Numbered from the stretch's first letter, positions 16,876-26,327 are shown. The stretch: 64,000 nucleotides of DNA from Clostridiaceae bacterium (GCA_009911305.1 QXXC01000011.1:38758-102757), one strand, 5' to 3'. A program made the numbers and translations. The notes: a model not told the origin generated them from the letters alone.

Positions 16876-17736
16876 ATGAATATACAGTGGTATCCAGGCC
16901 ATATGACAAAGGCCAGGCGGGCGATGAAGGAGGACATGAAGCTCATTGATCTGATGATCGAGCTGGTGGATGCCAGGGTCCCGCTCGGAAGCCGGAATCC
17001 GGATATTGATGAGCTGGCCAGGGGGAAGAGCCGCCTGGTCCTTTTGAATAAGGCGGATCTGGCGGATGAGCGCTGGAATAAGGCATGGACGGCGTATTTT
17101 AAGGAGCGGGGCATACACGCCCTGGAGATCAACGCCAGGAGCGGGATGGGATTAAAGCAGATTTCACCGCTGGTGCAGGAGGCCTGCCGGGAAAAGATCG
17201 AGCGCGACAGGCGGCGCGGGATTTTAAACCGCCCGATCCGGGCCATGGTGGCCGGAATCCCCAATGTGGGCAAGTCTACCTTTATCAATTCCTTTGCGGG
17301 GAAGGCTTGTACGAAAACCGGGAATAAGCCGGGCGTGACCAGGGGAAACCAGTGGATCCGCTTAAACCGGACACTGGAGCTTCTCGATACGCCGGGGATT
17401 CTCTGGCCGAAATTTGAAGATCAGAGGGTGGGGCTTAAGCTGGCCTTTATCGGTACAGTAAATGACGAGATCATTGACCGGGAGGAGCTGGCCGCGGAGC
17501 TGATCCGCTTTCTAAAAGGGCATTATGAGGAGGCGCTGCGCGGCCGCTACGGGGAGGAAGCCGGGGCGGATGAGGATCCGTACCGGACGCTGGTCCGAAT
17601 CGCAGAAGCGCGCTCCTGCCGTTTAAAGGGCAATGAACCTGACACAAAGCGGGCTGCGAACCTGTTCCTGGACGAATTCCGGGGCGGGAAGCTGGGGCGG
17701 ATTACGCTGGAATTTCCGGAAGGGGTGAGCGGATGA
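16876..17736 (+). CDS. rbgA: Ribosome biogenesis GTPase RbgA (YlqF)
   Basis: 286 residues. Circularly permuted GTPase needed for late 50S assembly (incorporation of L16 and neighbours in Bacillus). The permuted motif order is evident: G4 NKAD at 58-61 comes first, then G1 GIPNVGKS at 127-134 and G3 DTPG at 171-174. The N-terminus MNIQWYPGHMTKARR is the family signature. The stop overlaps the rnhB start (ATGA), indicating translational coupling. Confidence 0.96.
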   Translation: MNIQWYPGHMTKARRAMKEDMKLIDLMIELVDARVPLGSRNPDIDELARGKSRLVLLNKADLADERWNKAWTAYFKERGIHALEINARSGMGLKQISPLVQEACREKIERDRRRGILNRPIRAMVAGIPNVGKSTFINSFAGKACTKTGNKPGVTRGNQWIRLNRTLELLDTPGILWPKFEDQRVGLKLAFIGTVNDEIIDREELAAELIRFLKGHYEEALRGRYGEEAGADEDPYRTLVRIAEARSCRLKGNEPDTKRAANLFLDEFRGGKLGRITLEFPEGVSG

Positions 17737-18386
17737 AGACATGGAAGGGAGAGGCGCTTGTAAAGGAGCTGGCCCGCCTGGAGGGAATGAAGGAATATGA
17801 GAGGCTGTATGCGGCGGATACGTATATCTGCGGGATCGACGAGGCCGGCCGCGGTCCTCTGGCCGGGCCGGTGGTGGCGGCGGCGGCCATTCTTCCCAGG
17901 GACTGTGAGATCCTTGGCCTGAACGATTCCAAGAAGCTTTCGGCCGCCCGCCGCGAAGCGCTCTGTAAGGAGATACGGGAAAAAGCGGTTTCCTGCGGCG
18001 TGGGGATCGTGAGCCCGGAGGTGATTGACGAGATCAATATCCTTCAGGCTACATATGAGGCGATGCGGCGGGCGGTTGCCGCCCTTTCGGTGCGGCCGGA
18101 TCGGTTTTTAAACGACGCGGTTGTGATTCCGGGGATTGAGGCGGACCGCCAGGTGAGCATCGTTAAGGGGGATGCAAAGAGCGTTTCCATAGCGGCCGCC
18201 AGTATTTTGGCCAAGGTGGAGCGGGATCATCTGATGGAAGCATATGACGGGCTCTATCCGCAATACGGCTTTGCCAGGCATAAGGGCTATGGGACGAGGG
18301 CGCATATGGAGGCGATCCGGGAATTTGGCATGTGCCCCATCCACCGGCGCACGTTTCTGAAGAAAATGGGGTGTGCGCAGGCGTGA
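17733..18386 (+). CDS. rnhB: Ribonuclease HII
   Basis: 217 residues. Cleaves the RNA strand of RNA-DNA hybrids and single ribonucleotides embedded in DNA. Catalytic acidic residues are seen in GIDEAGRGPLAGPVV (Asp36, Glu37), and in the downstream Asp/Lys motif NDSKKLS and KGDAKSVSIAAASILAKVERD. The start overlaps the rbgA stop by 4 bp, and the stop overlaps a GTG that probably begins yraN. Confidence 0.96.
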   Translation: MKTWKGEALVKELARLEGMKEYERLYAADTYICGIDEAGRGPLAGPVVAAAAILPRDCEILGLNDSKKLSAARREALCKEIREKAVSCGVGIVSPEVIDEINILQATYEAMRRAVAALSVRPDRFLNDAVVIPGIEADRQVSIVKGDAKSVSIAAASILAKVERDHLMEAYDGLYPQYGFARHKGYGTRAHMEAIREFGMCPIHRRTFLKKMGCAQA

Positions 18387-18763
18387 GGCAGGGGGATGAG
18401 AGCTGCCGTGAGACGGGAAGCCGGTATGAGAGGGAGGCGGCCGCCCGCCTAAGCCGTATGGGATACCGGATCCTGGAGGAAAATTTCCGGTGCCGCCATG
18501 GTGAAATCGACCTGATTGCCATGGAGGGGAAGGTTCTTGTTTTCATTGAGGTGAAATACAGGAGCTCCTTAAGGAGCGGCGATCCGGCGGAGGCGGTTGA
18601 CGGGAGGAAAAAAGAGCGCATCGTGCGCTGCGCTAAGTATTTTATGATGAAGCGCGGCTTCGGCGGGGAGACGCCGTGCCGTTTTGATGTGGTAACGTTT
18701 CTGCGGGATGAAGCGGGCGGGGAGAGCCGGTTCCGGCTGATCCGGGACGCATTCTGGGCCTGA
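18383..18763 (+). CDS. YraN-family endonuclease-like protein (UPF0102)
   Basis: About 126 residues if started at GTG 18383, which overlaps the rnhB stop (GTGA); GTG 18371 and ATG 18332 are in-frame alternatives, so the exact start is uncertain. The fold is restriction-endonuclease-like: GSRYEREAAARLSRMGYRILEENFRC contains the first Glu, and GEIDLIA...VFIEVKYRS is the D-(x)n-E-x-K nuclease core. The cellular role is unresolved, although the gene is nearly always next to rnhB as here. Confidence 0.87.
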   Translation: MRQGDESCRETGSRYEREAAARLSRMGYRILEENFRCRHGEIDLIAMEGKVLVFIEVKYRSSLRSGDPAEAVDGRKKERIVRCAKYFMMKRGFGGETPCRFDVVTFLRDEAGGESRFRLIRDAFWA

Positions 18764-18803
18764 GGGAGCGCATCCGGGCGTACAGGGAGGAGAGAACAGA
18801 AGG

Positions 18804-19649
18804 ATGGATGTAAGAAGAAAGGGCGGCGCGCCGGTTCTGGAGATAAAAAAGACAAACGGAGTGACCTTTTTATCGTTCCCGCTCCTGGAGCGGACGGGGC
18901 TGGTAAGGCACGCGTTTTCCACGCGTCTGGGGGGCGTGAGCCAGGGTGATTTTGCGACGATGAATTTTTCGTTTACAAGGGGCGATGACCGGGAGGCGGT
19001 GCTGGAGAACTACAGCCGCATGGCAGGGGCGCTCGGCGTCATGCGGGAGCGCATGGTCCTGACATGGCAGACCCACACGACCAATGTGCGGCGCGTATAT
19101 CCGGAGGACGCCGGAAAGGGCATTGTGCGGGAGCGGGATTACCGGGATGTGGACGGCCTGATCACCGATGTCCCGGGGATGACGCTGGTGACATTTTTTG
19201 CGGACTGCGTTCCTCTGTATTTCCTGGATCCGGTCCACCGGGCGATCGGCCTGTCGCACTCCGGATGGCGCGGGACGGTAAAGCGCATGGGCGCGGTGAC
19301 GCTTTCTGAGATGGAGCGCGCGTTCGGGACGCGGCCGGAGGATGTTCTGGCCTGTATCGGGCCGAGCATCTGCAGGGACTGCTATGAGGTGGGGGATGAT
19401 GTGGCAGGGGAATTCGGGGCGGTGTTTTCCGCCGCGGCCTGCGGGCGGATGCTGACGCCAAAGAAGGACAGGAAATTTTTTCTGGACCTGTGGGAGGCGA
19501 ACCGGACGGTCCTTTTGGAGGCCGGCGTGAGGGAGGATCATCTGTCCGTGACGGATATCTGCACGCGCTGCAATCCTGAGCTTTTATTTTCCCACCGCTG
19601 GAGCGCGGAAAAAAGAGGGAATCTCTGTGCGTTTTTATCGCTTATATAA
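18804..19649 (+). CDS. pgeF: Peptidoglycan editing factor PgeF / multicopper-type purine nucleoside enzyme (YfiH/LACC1 family)
   Basis: 281 residues. Family members have been assigned purine nucleoside phosphorylase/adenosine deaminase activity (LACC1) and a role in keeping wrong amino acids out of muropeptides (YfiH). The metal/active-site residues are visible in TWQTHTTNVRRV, SHSGWRGTVKRMG, CIGPSICRDCYEVG and DICTRCNPELLFSHR. It is the last gene of the rplS-to-pgeF block, and its end overlaps the flank of a minus-strand terminator. Confidence 0.93.
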   Translation: MDVRRKGGAPVLEIKKTNGVTFLSFPLLERTGLVRHAFSTRLGGVSQGDFATMNFSFTRGDDREAVLENYSRMAGALGVMRERMVLTWQTHTTNVRRVYPEDAGKGIVRERDYRDVDGLITDVPGMTLVTFFADCVPLYFLDPVHRAIGLSHSGWRGTVKRMGAVTLSEMERAFGTRPEDVLACIGPSICRDCYEVGDDVAGEFGAVFSAAACGRMLTPKKDRKFFLDLWEANRTVLLEAGVREDHLSVTDICTRCNPELLFSHRWSAEKRGNLCAFLSLI

Positions 19650-19693
19650 AAAGGAAACGGAGTCAGGCGCGCAATGGCAGACCTGGCTCCGTA
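19650..19693 (-). terminator. Terminator of the spore-protein gene (minus strand)
   Basis: 11-bp stem with one G-U pair (19683-19693 with 19658-19668) followed on the minus strand by TTTCCTTTTTA. Positioned 56 bp after the SASP stop. Confidence 0.75.
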
Positions 19694-19748
19694 TCTGTTC
19701 CTGAAAGGAATCGTTCAATTGATGAAATCGTTTGCGGCAGAGCGGGCT

Positions 19749-19952
19749 TTATTTACCTGCCATCTGCTTTTCCTGTGCCTCGATCATCTTCTTAACCATA
19801 TAACCGCCGACAGAACCGTTCTGCGCAGAGGTTAAGTTTCCGTTATAGCCGTTGGATAACGGTACGCCGAGCTCGCTGGCCACCTCCATTTTGAACTTGT
19901 TCATGGCTTCCTTTGCCTCCGGTACGTTTGTTTTGTTGGTTGTTGCAGACAT
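19749..19952 (-). CDS. Small acid-soluble spore protein, alpha/beta type
   Basis: 67 residues. These proteins coat spore DNA, protect it from UV and heat, and are degraded by the Gpr protease at germination. Diagnostic are MNKFKMEVASELGVPL, which carries the Gpr cleavage region, and NGSVGGYMVKKMIEAQEKQM, the conserved DNA-binding C-terminus. Start ATG 19952 has GGAGG ahead; the longer frame is not needed. It is a single-gene unit with its own terminator. A GCATAA box about 75 bp upstream could be part of a sigma-G promoter, but the -10 is not clear. Direct evidence for a spore former. Confidence 0.95.
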   Translation of the reverse strand: MSATTNKTNVPEAKEAMNKFKMEVASELGVPLSNGYNGNLTSAQNGSVGGYMVKKMIEAQEKQMAGK

Positions 19953-20195
19953 AATAAACGCCTCCTTTTCATCTGTTTTGCCCATGTGATGTGTGTGTGT
20001 TTCATGGGCTGTTCTTTATGCTACATTCCTATTATGGCGCAAAGAACAGATAATACACTAGAAGCTTTTGGCAACAGGATGCGGTTTGTAACCGTTCAGC
20101 TCTTGACTTCGCGAAGTGTTTTTTGTGAACGAAGGCCACAGAAAATCTGAGAGCAGCGGATGTTCTGCATGAAGGGCGCGTAAGGAATTTTTCGC

Positions 20196-20224
20196 TTGTA
20201 TCTCGTGCGATTACATACTATAAT
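20196..20224 (+). promoter_or_regulatory. Promoter of rsmD-coaD
   Basis: TTGTAT (20196-20201), 17-nt spacer, perfect TATAAT (20219-20224), 39 bp before rsmD. The remaining gap 19986-20195 shows nothing else I can support. Confidence 0.75.
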
Positions 20225-20262
20225 AGATAAAATAAAAAATAACAGGGGGCAGAATCGGATCG

Positions 20263-20829
20263 ATGCGAGTGATTGCGGGAAGCGCCAGGCGGCTTCGCCT
20301 GAAAACCATGGACGGAATGGAGACAAGACCCACGACGGACCGGATCAAAGAGACGCTTTTTAATATGATACAGGATGATCTGTACGGATGCGCGTTTCTT
20401 GATCTGTTTGCCGGGAGCGGCGGGATCGGCATAGAGGCGCTCAGCCGCGGGGCAGAGCGGGCTGTTTTTGTGGAAAAGGATAAGAGGGCGGTATCGTGCA
20501 TCCGCGAAAACCTTGCTGCGACCCGCCTGGAAGACAGGGCGCAGGTGATGGGCTGTGATGTATTGTCAGCGCTTTTGCGTCTGGAGGAGAGGAAGCAGGC
20601 GTTTGACTTTATTTTTATGGATCCGCCGTACGGGCGCGGGCTTGAAAAGGAGGCGCTTTCGTATCTTGCGCACTCGGCCCTGGCGGACGGGAACACGAGG
20701 ATGATTGTGGAGACGTCGATCGGGACGGACACAGGCTATCTTCCGGAACTTGGCCTGACTCTTGTGAGGGAAAAGGTATATAAAACCAACAGGCATTTAT
20801 TTATTACCAAAGGAGAAGCAATGAAATGA
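20263..20829 (+). CDS. rsmD: 16S rRNA (guanine966-N2)-methyltransferase RsmD
   Basis: 188 residues. AdoMet-dependent methylation of G966 in the small-subunit rRNA. Motifs: [15 protein letters not shown] at the N-terminus, [14 protein letters not shown], the AdoMet loop [18 protein letters not shown] and the catalytic [11 protein letters not shown]. The stop overlaps the coaD start by 4 bp, the common rsmD-coaD pairing. Confidence 0.96.
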   Translation: MRVIAGSARRLRLKTMDGMETRPTTDRIKETLFNMIQDDLYGCAFLDLFAGSGGIGIEALSRGAERAVFVEKDKRAVSCIRENLAATRLEDRAQVMGCDVLSALLRLEERKQAFDFIFMDPPYGRGLEKEALSYLAHSALADGNTRMIVETSIGTDTGYLPELGLTLVREKVYKTNRHLFITKGEAMK

Positions 20830-21314
20830 AAACAGCAATTTACCCGGGCAGCTTTGATCCGGTGACACTGGGCCATTACGATATTATTGAGCGTTCTTCC
20901 CAGATTTTTGACAGGGTGATCGTCGGGGTTTTAAAGAATCACGCAAAATCTCCGTTGTTTTCTGCCCCGGAACGTGTTAAGATGTTAGAAGACGTTACGG
21001 CGGGGCTGCCGAATGTGGAGGTGCGTTCCTTTAACGGCCTTTTGATTGATTTTGTCCGTCAGAACAAAGCGAGCGTCATAGTGCGGGGGCTCCGTGCGAT
21101 CACGGATTTTGAGTATGAGCTGCAGCTGGCGCAGATGAACCGGGTGATTGCGCCTGAGATCGATACATTATTTTTAACGACGAATCTGAAGTATGCATAT
21201 TTAAGCTCCAGCACGGTTAAGGAGGTCGCCAGGTACGGGGGTGATATTTCAGCCTTCCTGGATCCGCGGGTCGCCAGGCTGGTGGCTGCGAAATATGCGT
21301 CCGTTTCCCTGTAA
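20826..21314 (+). CDS. coaD: Phosphopantetheine adenylyltransferase
   Basis: 162 residues. Fourth step of coenzyme A synthesis: adenylation of 4'-phosphopantetheine. The nucleotidyltransferase signatures [18 protein letters not shown] (T/HxGH motif) and [21 protein letters not shown] are complete. Translationally coupled to rsmD through ATGA. Confidence 0.97.
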   Translation: MKTAIYPGSFDPVTLGHYDIIERSSQIFDRVIVGVLKNHAKSPLFSAPERVKMLEDVTAGLPNVEVRSFNGLLIDFVRQNKASVIVRGLRAITDFEYELQLAQMNRVIAPEIDTLFLTTNLKYAYLSSSTVKEVARYGGDISAFLDPRVARLVAAKYASVSL

Positions 21315-21346
21315 ACAGGCAGGTGAGAGAGGTAAGGAGAGATGCT

Positions 21347-21943
21347 ATGAGCAGGATTGAACAAATTATCAATGAGATTGAAGAATATATTGATAGCTGT
21401 AAATTCCAGGCCTTGTCAAACTCCAAGATCCTTGTCAATAAGGAGGAGCTGGAGGAGCTTTTGGTGGAGCTGCGCCTGCGCGTTCCTGAAGAGATCAAGA
21501 AATATCAGAAGATTATCAGCAACCAGGACGCGATTTTGAGGGAGGCGCGCACCCAGGCGGACGCGATGGTGGCAGAGGCGACGGCGCAGACGAACGAGCT
21601 GGTGAATGAGCATGAGATCATGCAGCGGGCCTACTCGGAGGCGAACAGCATTATTGAGCAGGCGCAGGCGCAGGCGCAGGCCATTGTGGACGGCGCGGTG
21701 ACAGAGGCGAATAATATCCGCCAGAGTTCGGTGCAGTATACGGATGATATGCTCGGGAGCCTGCAGGGCATTATCAAGCATTCCATGGACGGGGCGCAGG
21801 GCCGTTTTGAAGCGTTTATGAGCTCCATGCAGTCCAGCTTTGACATCGTTTCCTCCAACCGGAACGAGCTGGCCGGGAGCGTGATCCGGGAGCCGGAGGC
21901 AGAGGGCGCGCCCTACATGGGCGGGGAAGCGCCGATGGAGTAA
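21347..21943 (+). CDS. Coiled-coil protein (DivIVA/ATPase-stalk-like)
   Basis: 198 residues, soluble. After an N-terminal segment (MSRIEQIINEIEEYIDSCK) comes a long heptad-rich, Ala/Gln/Glu-rich helix (about residues 50-130) containing the repeated AQAQAQAI motif and resembling the b/E/H stalk subunits of rotary ATPases or a DivIVA-type coil; a less ordered, Pro/Gly-rich tail ends the protein. Homologues are usual at this place in Lachnospiraceae between coaD and ylbJ, so a sporulation- or division-linked scaffold is plausible but unproven. GGAGAG ribosome site before ATG 21347. The 73-bp gap to the convergent ylbJ-like gene contains a 7-bp hairpin without a T tract. Confidence 0.75.
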   Translation: MSRIEQIINEIEEYIDSCKFQALSNSKILVNKEELEELLVELRLRVPEEIKKYQKIISNQDAILREARTQADAMVAEATAQTNELVNEHEIMQRAYSEANSIIEQAQAQAQAIVDGAVTEANNIRQSSVQYTDDMLGSLQGIIKHSMDGAQGRFEAFMSSMQSSFDIVSSNRNELAGSVIREPEAEGAPYMGGEAPME

Positions 21944-22016
21944 TCCCTGTTTTGTGGCGCGCGGCCTTCGCCCGCGAAGGACACCTTGCGCCGGCTGGCA
22001 TGCGGACAGGAAGGTT

Positions 22017-23036
22017 TTAAGCTCCCTGAGCGGTTGCGAGGAGAAGGACGGCCGCAGAGAGGGCGGCGTGAAGGAGTTTCCATAGTACATAATGCCGGAT
22101 AGAAAGTCCGGCATTTTTTATAACCGTGTTTGTCTGGGAAACGCCGGACAGCCCTCCGAAGGCGGCAAAGGCGAGGATGGCGGCGGAGGCCGATCGCCCG
22201 TTTATGGGGACAGGGCCGGACATGGAGCGGGAGACGGCGTCTATGCCGGTTGTCATTTCCACAATACCGGACAGGAACGGTTTGGGCAGGGCCGGGATAT
22301 GGCCGGAGGAGGAGATGAAGGCGGCCAGAATGGAGTAGATCATGAGAAAGCCGCCGATTTTCACCATGATCTCCAGCGCGTTCATTAAAACCTCGTCAAA
22401 CGGAGCAGGGGCCGGTACGGCGGCATGGATTCGGGCATCATTTCCCGCCGGCCGGCCGGCTGTCCCGGCTCCGGCGCTTCTCCTGTCCCCGGCGTTTTCC
22501 CTGTGTCTGGCATTTTTCACGGTTCCGGCGGGCCGGTCCTTCAAAAGGGCGAGGGCCCTGGCTGTGAGGAGGAGCGGAAAAAGCGGGAGATAGAGGGCGA
22601 GGGCCGCTTTCCAGAGCGGGATTTCCGGCGCGAGGCGGGGGGCCATGTATCCGGCCAGGAACATGGGGCTGGGCCATCCGGCCGCGGCGAGCAGGATTCT
22701 CCCCTCTCTCTCCTGTATGAACCCGCCGCGCAGGAAGTCGGCTGTGGTCTTGGCTCCCATGGGATAGCCGCACAGAAGGCCGGCGATAAGGGCATAGCTC
22801 CCCTCCGGAGAGAGGCCGAAACACCTTAAGAGGGGGGCAAAGGGCTTCACGAGCAGCGGGACGCCGCCCCAGGCGACCAGGAGGCTGGAGCAGAGCATAA
22901 AGGGCAGGAGTGTGGGCAGGACGACCCCCCACCACAGGAGCAGCCCGCTTTTTGCGCCCGCGCAGGCGAGGGCCGGGTGCGTTAGGAGGAGGATCAGGGT
23001 CAGGATCGGCAGGATGGGAAGGATGGATTTTTTCAT
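22017..23036 (-). CDS. ylbJ: YlbJ-like sporulation integral membrane protein
   Basis: 339 residues with 7-8 hydrophobic segments. The family (Gate/nucleoside-recognition domain) is required for spore cortex formation in Bacillus. Conserved Gate-type stretches are GLLCGYPMGAKTTADF (about 92-107), AAAGWPSPMFLAGYM, and AFGGLSGVSQT near the C-terminus. A polar Ala/Gly/Arg-rich insertion around residues 178-210 is longer than I would expect. The start MKKSILPILPIL gives an N-terminal helix but has only a weak ribosome site. It is divergent from the M23 peptidase gene. Confidence 0.85.
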   Translation of the reverse strand: MKKSILPILPILTLILLLTHPALACAGAKSGLLLWWGVVLPTLLPFMLCSSLLVAWGGVPLLVKPFAPLLRCFGLSPEGSYALIAGLLCGYPMGAKTTADFLRGGFIQEREGRILLAAAGWPSPMFLAGYMAPRLAPEIPLWKAALALYLPLFPLLLTARALALLKDRPAGTVKNARHRENAGDRRSAGAGTAGRPAGNDARIHAAVPAPAPFDEVLMNALEIMVKIGGFLMIYSILAAFISSSGHIPALPKPFLSGIVEMTTGIDAVSRSMSGPVPINGRSASAAILAFAAFGGLSGVSQTNTVIKNAGLSIRHYVLWKLLHAALSAAVLLLATAQGA

Positions 23037-23088
23037 AGCGTTCCGAATAGAATGATTTATATACTATATGTCCGGGAGCGCCCAAGAT

Positions 23089-23928
23089 ATGATGATCCTT
23101 TTTCTGATTCTGCTGTCGCTGTTTAATGTGAGCCTGTTCCACTGGCTGGGCCAGGATCCGTCCTTTTACCGGCTGGATTCCTATACCTGGGAGAGCGGGG
23201 AATTCCGCGGCATGAAGCTCGGCCCGGCGGTGGCGGGGCTTGCGGAGGTGGACGGTGCGCGCCTGGCGGGCTTTATGCTCGATCACGCCTTTGATTTGAC
23301 GCAGTTTGAGACAGAGGCTGACCTTTCAGGCCCTCTTGAGACGCTGGACATCCTGGACGGCCGCCGTCTTTTGCTGGAGCAGAAATCAGCGGCCTACAAA
23401 AAGCTGTGCCGTGCGTACGAGATCGTGTTTTCGGATCTGAAATATTTCCCCATCCCCGCCAGCACCCGGGCGGATACGCCGCCTGTCTCGTACGAGGACG
23501 GCTGGCAGCAGAAGCGGACCTACGGCGGAGAGCGGGGCCATGAGGGCTGCGACATCATGGGCATGGAGCGCGAGCGGGGCTTTTATCCAATCATCAGCAT
23601 CACCGACGGCGTGGTGGAAAAGCTCGGCTGGCTGGAACAGGGCGGCTGGCGGGTAGGCGTCCGCAGCCCTTCGGGACTGTATCTGTATTATGCGCACCTG
23701 TTCTCCTACGCGGAGGGCTTAGAGGCCGGGAAGACGGTGCGGGCCGGGGAGCTTTTGGGGTATATGGGCGATTCCGGGTACGGGAAGCAGGAGAACACAG
23801 TGGGAAATTTTCCGGTGCATCTGCATCTGGGGCTTTATCTGAAGACCGATCACTTTGAGGAGATGAGCGTGAATCCCTATTGGGTGCTTAAGTATCTGGA
23901 AAAAAGGCGGTTATACTTTGATTATTAG
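23089..23928 (+). CDS. M23-family metallopeptidase (LytM-type), membrane-anchored
   Basis: About 279 residues. N-terminal hydrophobic segment (MMILFLILLSLFNVSLFHW) anchors or exports it; the C-terminal 130 residues form a peptidase M23 domain. Zn ligands appear intact: GHEGCD supplies HxxxD and PVHLHLGLY supplies HxH; LYYAHLFSY fits the conserved strand. It should cut or bind peptidoglycan cross-links. Divergent pairing with ylbJ suggests, but does not prove, a sporulation role. Start 23089/23092 is preferred, with GGGAG upstream; ATG 23068 lacks a site. Confidence 0.87.
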   Translation: MMILFLILLSLFNVSLFHWLGQDPSFYRLDSYTWESGEFRGMKLGPAVAGLAEVDGARLAGFMLDHAFDLTQFETEADLSGPLETLDILDGRRLLLEQKSAAYKKLCRAYEIVFSDLKYFPIPASTRADTPPVSYEDGWQQKRTYGGERGHEGCDIMGMERERGFYPIISITDGVVEKLGWLEQGGWRVGVRSPSGLYLYYAHLFSYAEGLEAGKTVRAGELLGYMGDSGYGKQENTVGNFPVHLHLGLYLKTDHFEEMSVNPYWVLKYLEKRRLYFDY

Positions 23929-24036
23929 CGGGAGCACAAAGTGCGGAGCAATCCGGTATCAAAGGGGGCAAAATACCTTTTGACCCCAACATCATGACAT
24001 ACAGGAATATTTCTAATTAATAAGAGGAACGATAGA

Positions 24037-25491
24037 TTGGACAGTACAGCATTTTCGGAGCGATATATACAAAAAATGAAGGCCCTTCTGGGAGATTCGT
24101 TTGCAGAGTACGCGGCTTCGTGTTCGCAGGAACCGTGTTTTGGACTTCGCGTGAATACGCTGAAAACGGATCCGGAAGCTTTTTTTAAGCGGGCCGCTCA
24201 AGCAGGATGGGATCTTGAGAAGGTCGCATGGATTGCAAACGGTTTTTATTACGGAGAACCGGTGCGGCCCGGGCGGCATCCGTGGTATTCGGCGGGGCTT
24301 TACTATCTGCAGGAGCCGAGCGCGATGACGCCGGCGGCGGTTCTCGATGTCCGGCCCGGGGACAGGGCGCTGGATCTGTGCGCGGCTCCGGGCGGCAAGA
24401 GTACGGAGCTGGCGGCGGGGCTTCAGGGAGAGGGCGTCCTGTTTGCGAATGATATCAGCGCTTCGAGGGCAAAGGCCCTGCTTAAGAATCTGGAGCTTTC
24501 CGGGGCTTCCAATATCTGTGTGCTGAGCGAGACGCCAAAGAGGCTGGCAGAGCGTTTTCCGGAGTTCTTTGACCGGATCCTGGTGGACGCGCCGTGCTCG
24601 GGCGAGGGGATGTTCCGCCGGGATCCGGGAATGATAAGGAGCTATGCGGAGCGCGGGCCGGAGTATTATATGCCTCTGCAGAGGGAGATTGTCTCTGAGG
24701 CGGTGCGGATGCTGGCCCCGGGCGGGCGGCTTCTGTATTCGACCTGCACGTTTGACGAGGGGGAGAATGAAGGCTGCCTCCGCTTTGTCCTGGACGCGTT
24801 TCCACAGATGCGCCTCGTGGAGATTGAGAAGCGGGAGGGCTTTTCGCCGGGCATCGGCATGCCGGAGTGTGCGCGGCTGTTTCCCCATAAGATCCGGGGA
24901 GAGGGGCATTTTCTGGCGCTTCTTGAGAAGAACCCCGGGGCAGGTATGGAGGAGGAAACGCAAAGAAAGGGTGTTAAAAGGGTCCGGAGCGGGGAACAAC
25001 GGGCTTTGGACGGTGCGGCGGGCGCTGCAGAGGCGGTTCATTTTCTGGAACAATGGGATGCCGGGCGCTTTGATCCCGGGCGCGTCTGCCTGGAGCGGGA
25101 GCGGCTTTATTATCTTCCCCGGGAGCTGTGCACAGGCCCGGCGGCGGATCGGAGCGGGCTGCGCTATCTGCGGACCGGGCTTTTGCTGGGGGAATTAAAA
25201 AAAGGGCGTTTTGAGCCGTCTCAGGCGCTTGCCATGGCGCTCCGGCCGGGAGACGGGCCCGGACGGCTGATGCTGTCATCCGGGGATGAGCGGGTGATCC
25301 GCTATCTGAAGGGCGAGACGCTTTCCCTGAGCAGCGGCGAGGCTGCCGGCGGGCCGGGAGAAGCGGCGCAGGGCGGGAAGCAGGCCGGGAGCTGGAGGCT
25401 GGTCTGCGTGGACGGGTTTCCGCTCGGCTGGGGACGCGTGCACAACGGCATGCTGAAGAATAAATATTATCCCGGCTGGAGGTGGCAGTGA
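24037..25491 (+). CDS. rsmF: RsmF/NOL1-NOP2-Sun family rRNA cytosine-C5 methyltransferase
   Basis: 484 residues. Makes m5C in rRNA with AdoMet. Conserved motifs: YLQEPSAMTPAAVLDV, the AdoMet site LDLCAAPGGKST, the two catalytic cysteines in VDAPCSGEGMF and YSTCTFDEGENE; the C-terminal region with RYLKGETL and GFPLGWG is the RNA-binding extension of RsmF/YebU-type enzymes. Start is TTG 24037 with AGAGGA eight nt upstream. The stop overlaps the next start (TGATG). A low-complexity Gly/Ala stretch (about residues 430-450) precedes the last motif. Confidence 0.93.
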   Translation: MDSTAFSERYIQKMKALLGDSFAEYAASCSQEPCFGLRVNTLKTDPEAFFKRAAQAGWDLEKVAWIANGFYYGEPVRPGRHPWYSAGLYYLQEPSAMTPAAVLDVRPGDRALDLCAAPGGKSTELAAGLQGEGVLFANDISASRAKALLKNLELSGASNICVLSETPKRLAERFPEFFDRILVDAPCSGEGMFRRDPGMIRSYAERGPEYYMPLQREIVSEAVRMLAPGGRLLYSTCTFDEGENEGCLRFVLDAFPQMRLVEIEKREGFSPGIGMPECARLFPHKIRGEGHFLALLEKNPGAGMEEETQRKGVKRVRSGEQRALDGAAGAAEAVHFLEQWDAGRFDPGRVCLERERLYYLPRELCTGPAADRSGLRYLRTGLLLGELKKGRFEPSQALAMALRPGDGPGRLMLSSGDERVIRYLKGETLSLSSGEAAGGPGEAAQGGKQAGSWRLVCVDGFPLGWGRVHNGMLKNKYYPGWRWQ

Positions 25492-26252
25492 TGGGGAAAT
25501 CCATGCGGCTTGATAAATTTTTAACGGAAATGAAATGCGGAAGCCGGAGCGAGGTCAAAGAGCGGATCCGCAGGGGAAGCGTCTGCGTGGACGGGCAGCC
25601 GGTTCTTGATCCGGGGTTCAGGGTGGATCCGGAGGAGATGCGGGTAGCGCTGAACGGGGAGACCGTGGGCTGGGCGGAGACGGAATACTATATGCTGAAT
25701 AAGCCCCAGGGCGTTGTGTCCGCCACAGAGGACAGCCTTCACACGACCGTGGTGGATCTGATCGCGGATTCCAGGAGAAAGGATCTCTTTCCGGTAGGGC
25801 GACTGGATATCGATACGGAAGGCCTGCTGCTGATTACAAACGACGGGGCGCTGGCCCACCGCCTGCTCTCGCCGAACCGGAAGGTGGACAAGGTATATCT
25901 GGCGCATGTGACCGGAAGGCTGCCTGCGGATGTGGTGGAGCGGTTTGCAGAGGGGCTTACCCTTAAGGACGGGACGGCCCTGCGCCCGGCCTCTCTGACC
26001 TTTTTAAAAAATCCGGAGGAGGCCGGGGCGGCGGCAGAGGTTCTGCTGACCATCCGGGAGGGGAAGTTCCATCAGGTAAAGCGGATGTTTGAGGCGGTCG
26101 GGGGGACCGTAGTATACTTAAAGCGCGTTTCTATGGGGCCGCTTTCGCTGGATAAGGCGTTAAAGCCAGGACAGTACCGGGCGCTTACAGAGGACGAGCT
26201 TAGCCGGCTTGCCGGCATGCAAAGCCAAAAAGCAGGATGGGGCGGCGTTTAG
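25491..26252 (+). CDS. RsuA/RluB-family 16S/23S rRNA pseudouridine synthase
   Basis: 253 residues. N-terminal S4 RNA-binding domain (MRLDKFLTEMKCGSRSEVKE) followed by the pseudouridine synthase core; catalytic Asp is in VGRLDIDTEGLLLITNDG, and GKFHQVKRMFEAVG is the second conserved block. The closest functional class appears to be RsuA (U516 of 16S rRNA), but the sequence alone does not exclude RluB/E-type targets. Starts at the ATG overlapping the rsmF stop; GGAGGTGG five nt upstream. Confidence 0.92.
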   Translation: MGKSMRLDKFLTEMKCGSRSEVKERIRRGSVCVDGQPVLDPGFRVDPEEMRVALNGETVGWAETEYYMLNKPQGVVSATEDSLHTTVVDLIADSRRKDLFPVGRLDIDTEGLLLITNDGALAHRLLSPNRKVDKVYLAHVTGRLPADVVERFAEGLTLKDGTALRPASLTFLKNPEEAGAAAEVLLTIREGKFHQVKRMFEAVGGTVVYLKRVSMGPLSLDKALKPGQYRALTEDELSRLAGMQSQKAGWGGV

Positions 26253-26327
26253 CGGCCCTTGCTGTGCATATCGCAGGGCATCCTGCCGTTATACCCGGCA
26301 GAGGACGGGCCATTAGGAGGATTTCAT

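Noticed and set aside
23929..24036. Terminator after the M23 peptidase gene
   Set aside because: Only a 5-bp GGTAT/ATACC stem before TTTT; too weak to support.
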